This document shows positions 62,251 through 64,000 of a DNA stretch of 64,000 nt, in pieces (within the stretch, counting starts at the first letter, position 1; each line of letters opens with the position of its first letter). Under the pieces are notes generated by a model. That model was not told where the DNA came from and did not search any database. It saw nothing but the letters and a program-made list of their open reading frames with translations. Source of the stretch: CAYQDR01 sp964416315 (GTDB lineage Bacteria > Methylomirabilota > Methylomirabilia > Rokubacteriales > DASRDR01); NCBI GenBank assembly GCA_964416315.1, contig CAYQDR010000004.1:36414-100413 (forward strand), written 5' to 3'. Made by a program: the position numbers and the translations under genes.

Positions 62251-63420
62251 ATGAGGCCGAGAGTCCCGGAACGGCTCGGAGGTCTTGGCTGGGTACTGAC
62301 CCTCGGGTGGGTGGTCGTGGTGGGGGGTCTGGTCGTGGGCCCAGCGCCCGATGCCGCGGCCAACGAGTGGACGTTCCACACGGGCTTCCACGCGGACGTG
62401 TGGACCGGGGGTGGTCAGGATGGTCGCCAGCTTCTCGCGCCCTTCGGCCTGGCCTTCGACACACCGGACTGGGGTGCGAGCGTCCGCAGCGCGTACGGCA
62501 CGTCCGAGCGCGACCCCGGAGGGGACGCTCCCACGGCCTCCATCACCGGCCTTACGGACACGACCCTCTCCGCGTACTTGCGGTTCACGTTGGGCGAGAC
62601 CGAGTTCCGGGCCGGTCTCGATGTCGATCTCCCCACCGGGGTCGCGCGTCTCAAGACGCGAGACATCCCCGCCGCGCAGGACGAGGATCTGGTGGCCGTG
62701 GAGCGATTCGGCGAAGGGCTGGACTTCAACCCGACGGTCATCGCGTACCGTAACTTTGGTGCGTTCGGCGTCGGCCTGGGATTCGCCTATCTCAAGACGG
62801 GTGAGTTCGACCCCACCCGGGACGTAGCCAACGACGACCTCGATCCGGGAGACCAGCTAACCGGCGCGCTGCTCGTGGACCTGTACGCCACGGACACGAT
62901 CCGCCTTCTCGCCGGGGCCGCCTACACGTACTTCACGCCCGACGAGCGCCGGGGGGCCGACGTCCTCCGGGAGGGCGACGAACTGGACGTCCGCGTGGTC
63001 GCGGAGTGGCGCCCGGAGCCCTGGTGGCTCGCCGTCACGCTGCGCGACATCGTGCGGTTCAAGGCCGAGCGAGCTGACGCCACCGGGCGACTCAGGACCG
63101 AGCCCCGAAACAGCAATGGGAACGACTTCCGGGCCGGAGTCACGGCCGGGTACATCCTGAACGATGCGTGGTCGGCGCGGATCGCCGCCGATCTCCGGCG
63201 CGTGGAGGCCAACGACTACGCGGCCGACGACCCGTTCCACGACGGGGGAAGGACAAAGGTGGCGTTCGGGCCATCCCTCACCTGGAGCCCGAGCCGGACG
63301 TTTGCGATGGACGTGGGGGTGCGCTACTTTGTCCTCGAGGCCAAGCAGAGCCCGATCTTCCCGAGGGACACGACGATCCGCGGGGTCCACGTGGATCTCC
63401 GCCTCACGTACCGGTTCTAG
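62251..63420 (+). CDS. Outer-membrane beta-barrel protein
   Basis: A 389-residue protein with a signal peptide (about 1-36, cleaved after AAA). The mature part has many alternating amphipathic strands, for example AGLDVDLPTG, GVGLGFAYLKTG, AGVTAGYILN and VRYFVLEAK. It ends VDLRLTYRF, a C-terminal Phe being the outer-membrane assembly signal. It may be a porin or a CHASE2-FecR-linked channel. Only 56 bases separate it from FecR. Confidence 0.85.
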   Translation: MRPRVPERLGGLGWVLTLGWVVVVGGLVVGPAPDAAANEWTFHTGFHADVWTGGGQDGRQLLAPFGLAFDTPDWGASVRSAYGTSERDPGGDAPTASITGLTDTTLSAYLRFTLGETEFRAGLDVDLPTGVARLKTRDIPAAQDEDLVAVERFGEGLDFNPTVIAYRNFGAFGVGLGFAYLKTGEFDPTRDVANDDLDPGDQLTGALLVDLYATDTIRLLAGAAYTYFTPDERRGADVLREGDELDVRVVAEWRPEPWWLAVTLRDIVRFKAERADATGRLRTEPRNSNGNDFRAGVTAGYILNDAWSARIAADLRRVEANDYAADDPFHDGGRTKVAFGPSLTWSPSRTFAMDVGVRYFVLEAKQSPIFPRDTTIRGVHVDLRLTYRF

Positions 63421-63472
63421 GCGAGGTGGGGCGATGACAGGTGTAGGTTGAGTGAATAGGGGGGACCCACTG

Positions 63473-63964
63473 ATGCGTCCTCCGACCAGCCAGCGGCGAG
63501 TGCGGCACTGGACCGGCCGGCTCCTCCTCTTGGTGGTGGTCACCCAGGCGTGCGGGGGGGACCGAAGCCAAAGCACCGGGCCGACGGGTTCCCGGGAAGT
63601 CGTGCTCACGCTCAAGCCTCCCCCCGCGGCGCAGGAACCCACCAACTGCACCGGCGTCGTCACTGCCACCGGCGACGGCCCATCGCAGAGCGTCCCTATC
63701 CCACCCTTCCAGTTCACACTCTCGCTGCCGGCCGGGTCTTGGAAGCTGGCAGGTACATGCGGAGAGGCCACCGGCGAAACCACCGTAAAGGTTGTTCCTC
63801 CCAACCCGGTCGACGTGACCATCGTGCTTTTCCTGCCGCCGCCCCCACCGCCGCCGGAGCCGGAAGCGGTCCCGCCGCCGCCGCCGCCGCCGCCGCCCCA
63901 GCCGCCGCCGCCCCCGCCCCCGCCCCCGCCGCCCCCGCCGCCGCCGCTCGACCAGCCGCCATAA
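63473..63964 (+). CDS. Lipoprotein with C-terminal polyproline stalk
   Basis: 163 residues from ATG 63473 (GTG 63452 also possible). A lipobox LVVVTQACGG puts the lipid-bound Cys near residue 27. A small domain (40-120) with two Cys could form a disulphide (NCTGVV, GTCGEA). The last ~45 residues are almost pure proline, interrupted by EPEAV and Q, and end LDQPP. Polyproline stalks may span the cell wall or periplasm. Family unknown. It is the last gene of the CHASE2 cluster in the window. Confidence 0.65.
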   Translation: MRPPTSQRRVRHWTGRLLLLVVVTQACGGDRSQSTGPTGSREVVLTLKPPPAAQEPTNCTGVVTATGDGPSQSVPIPPFQFTLSLPAGSWKLAGTCGEATGETTVKVVPPNPVDVTIVLFLPPPPPPPEPEAVPPPPPPPPPQPPPPPPPPPPPPPPPLDQPP

Positions 63965-64000
63965 CCGCCGCGCCCGGAAAGCCCGAGGATGAGCGTGAAC

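Overview
The DNA is very GC-rich and gene-dense, with many ATGA or GTGA overlaps and frequent GTG starts. The gene mix includes a Pup-type ubiquitin-like protein, double-zinc-ribbon cyclase/AAA proteins, a DUF169-UroD fusion, peptide ABC transporters and CoA transferases. It fits an uncultured, Gram-negative-type soil or subsurface lineage, and Candidatus Rokubacteria/Methylomirabilota is my best guess. That assignment is inference from gene content, not from a marker gene. I saw no rRNA, tRNA, CRISPR array or transposase.

Layout. 1-5 kb: end of a cyclic glucan synthase, an nfeD-floA membrane-microdomain operon, a type-5 uracil-DNA glycosylase and an orphan LivG ATPase. 5.7-6.6 kb: an isoaspartyl peptidase. 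6.6-9.93 kb (minus strand): the most striking locus. A promoter leads straight into a fluoride riboswitch with an overlapping terminator, followed by pup, a dynamin-like GTPase and a protein with two Cys/His modules. 9.9-17 kb: a CaCA antiporter, a PhnD-like binding protein, an IolG-like dehydrogenase with a peptide-binding protein, and an M23 peptidase-bactofilin pair. 17-23 kb: gene remnants, an F420-type reductase fold protein, a zinc-ribbon protein, threonine deaminase, an RraA-like protein, PlsC and GDPD. 23-30 kb: a cyclase/AAA protein, an AhpD-like protein, a ROK kinase with an SCO-like protein, and an ACT-malic enzyme.

30-40 kb: a DUF169-UroD fusion whose 3' end is copied twice more downstream, a PIN/RHH toxin-antitoxin pair, a ModE-like regulator with a MOT1 molybdate transporter, and an ABC export operon opposite a Met/His-rich exported protein. 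40-47 kb: a TPR protein, an RRM protein, a DppBC permease pair with only a stub of its binding protein, and an amidase with a small AtzG-like partner split by a dispersed repeat. 47-53 kb: a large cyclase-AAA-TPR protein with DUF4242, a DUF2459 lipoprotein flanked by two permease stubs, an RHH/ParE-RelE pair and endonuclease V. 53.8-64 kb: msrQ-msrP, a CoA transferase, a homocysteine methyltransferase-MTHFR fusion with aroK, and a divergent CHASE2 cyclase-FecR-beta-barrel-polyproline lipoprotein cluster.

The window carries an unusual load of gene stubs (UspA, DppC three times, a DppA-type protein, UvrD, a UroD 3' end twice, a SnoaL gene with an in-frame stop). It also has several families of short palindromic repeats, often at the break points. 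This suggests ongoing repeat-mediated rearrangement.
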